Below are positions 63,775 through 64,000 of a stretch of 64,000 nucleotides of DNA, piece after piece. The position numbers and the translations under genes are program-made. The notes under the pieces are model-generated. The model was given only the letters and a program-made list of their open reading frames with translations. It did no database searches and was not told the DNA's origin. The DNA is from Otis tarda (lineage: Eukaryota; Chordata; Aves; Otidiformes; Otididae). The stretch lies in the NCBI GenBank assembly GCA_026413225.1, contig CM048575.1, positions 5,918,001 through 5,982,000 of the forward strand. Direction: 5' to 3'. Position 1 is the first letter of the stretch. Each line of letters begins with the position of its first letter.

Positions 63775-64000
63775 CTGCGGGGACACGGCTGTCACCAAGA
63801 GCCCCGTGCCGGCACTATTTGGATGGCTTTGGGCTGCCCCATGGATTGGTAACGCCTGGGGGGGTTGTGGTCCCTGTCCCTGCACCCCAGCCCAGCACCA
63901 CCACCCTCTCTGGGCCGACCCCAGCCCCCAGGACACCAGCCAGTCCCCAGGCATGGGTGCGCTGCCCCGGCCGGGAGCTGAGCTCCACAGACCCCTACCC
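63775..64000 (-). other. Intron of the GH3 gene, truncated by the window edge
   Basis: Sequence upstream (minus strand) of the first visible GH3 exon, whose acceptor (CCCCGCAG) ends at 63775. No further exon was recognised before the window ends. Confidence 0.6.

Overview
The window is nuclear DNA from a vertebrate, almost certainly a bird. It carries CR1 retrotransposon 3' ends of the avian type, many very short introns (68-115 nt) in GC-rich DNA, and a gene order matching human 1p34.3 (STK40 - EVA1B - SH3D21 - THRAP3 - MAP7D1). Genes were called by reading splice sites, codon phase and protein family motifs by eye. No prokaryotic operon, phage, CRISPR array or RNA gene was seen.

Layout. 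1-1040 is the 3' UTR of a plus-strand gene, probably STK40, ending in an AATAAA. 1.8-4.9 kb is EVA1B (plus strand; two coding exons, 159 aa, single-pass membrane protein). 5.3-9.2 kb is SH3D21 (minus strand), converging on EVA1B; seven C-terminal and four N-terminal coding exons were recovered, with a middle section unresolved. 10.27-43.3 kb is THRAP3 (minus strand; ten coding exons, complete 967-aa SR-like protein, 17.5-kb first intron with three CR1 fragments). 43.98-59.2 kb is MAP7D1 (minus strand; eighteen coding exons, about 903 aa once one apparent extra base in exon 2 is allowed for). 62.7-64 kb is the 3' end of a minus-strand glycoside hydrolase family 3 (beta-xylosidase-like) gene that runs out of the window.

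Composition is split. THRAP3 is AT-rich in its introns and sits between very GC-rich blocks, with switches near 10.2 kb and 42.3 kb. The GC-rich blocks produce hundreds of long open frames on both strands that are not genes.

Functionally these are unrelated housekeeping neighbours rather than a pathway: a kinase 3' end, a small membrane protein, an SH3 adaptor of the CIN85/CD2AP type, an mRNA-processing/transcription cofactor, a microtubule/kinesin-1 adaptor, and a secreted or lysosomal-type glycosidase. I found no convincing new biological system. The items most worth a second look are the MAP7D1 reading-frame break, two GC-AG introns supported by codon phase, the apparent reduction of SH3D21 to one SH3 domain, a TATA plus X-box pair inside MAP7D1, and the GH3 gene.
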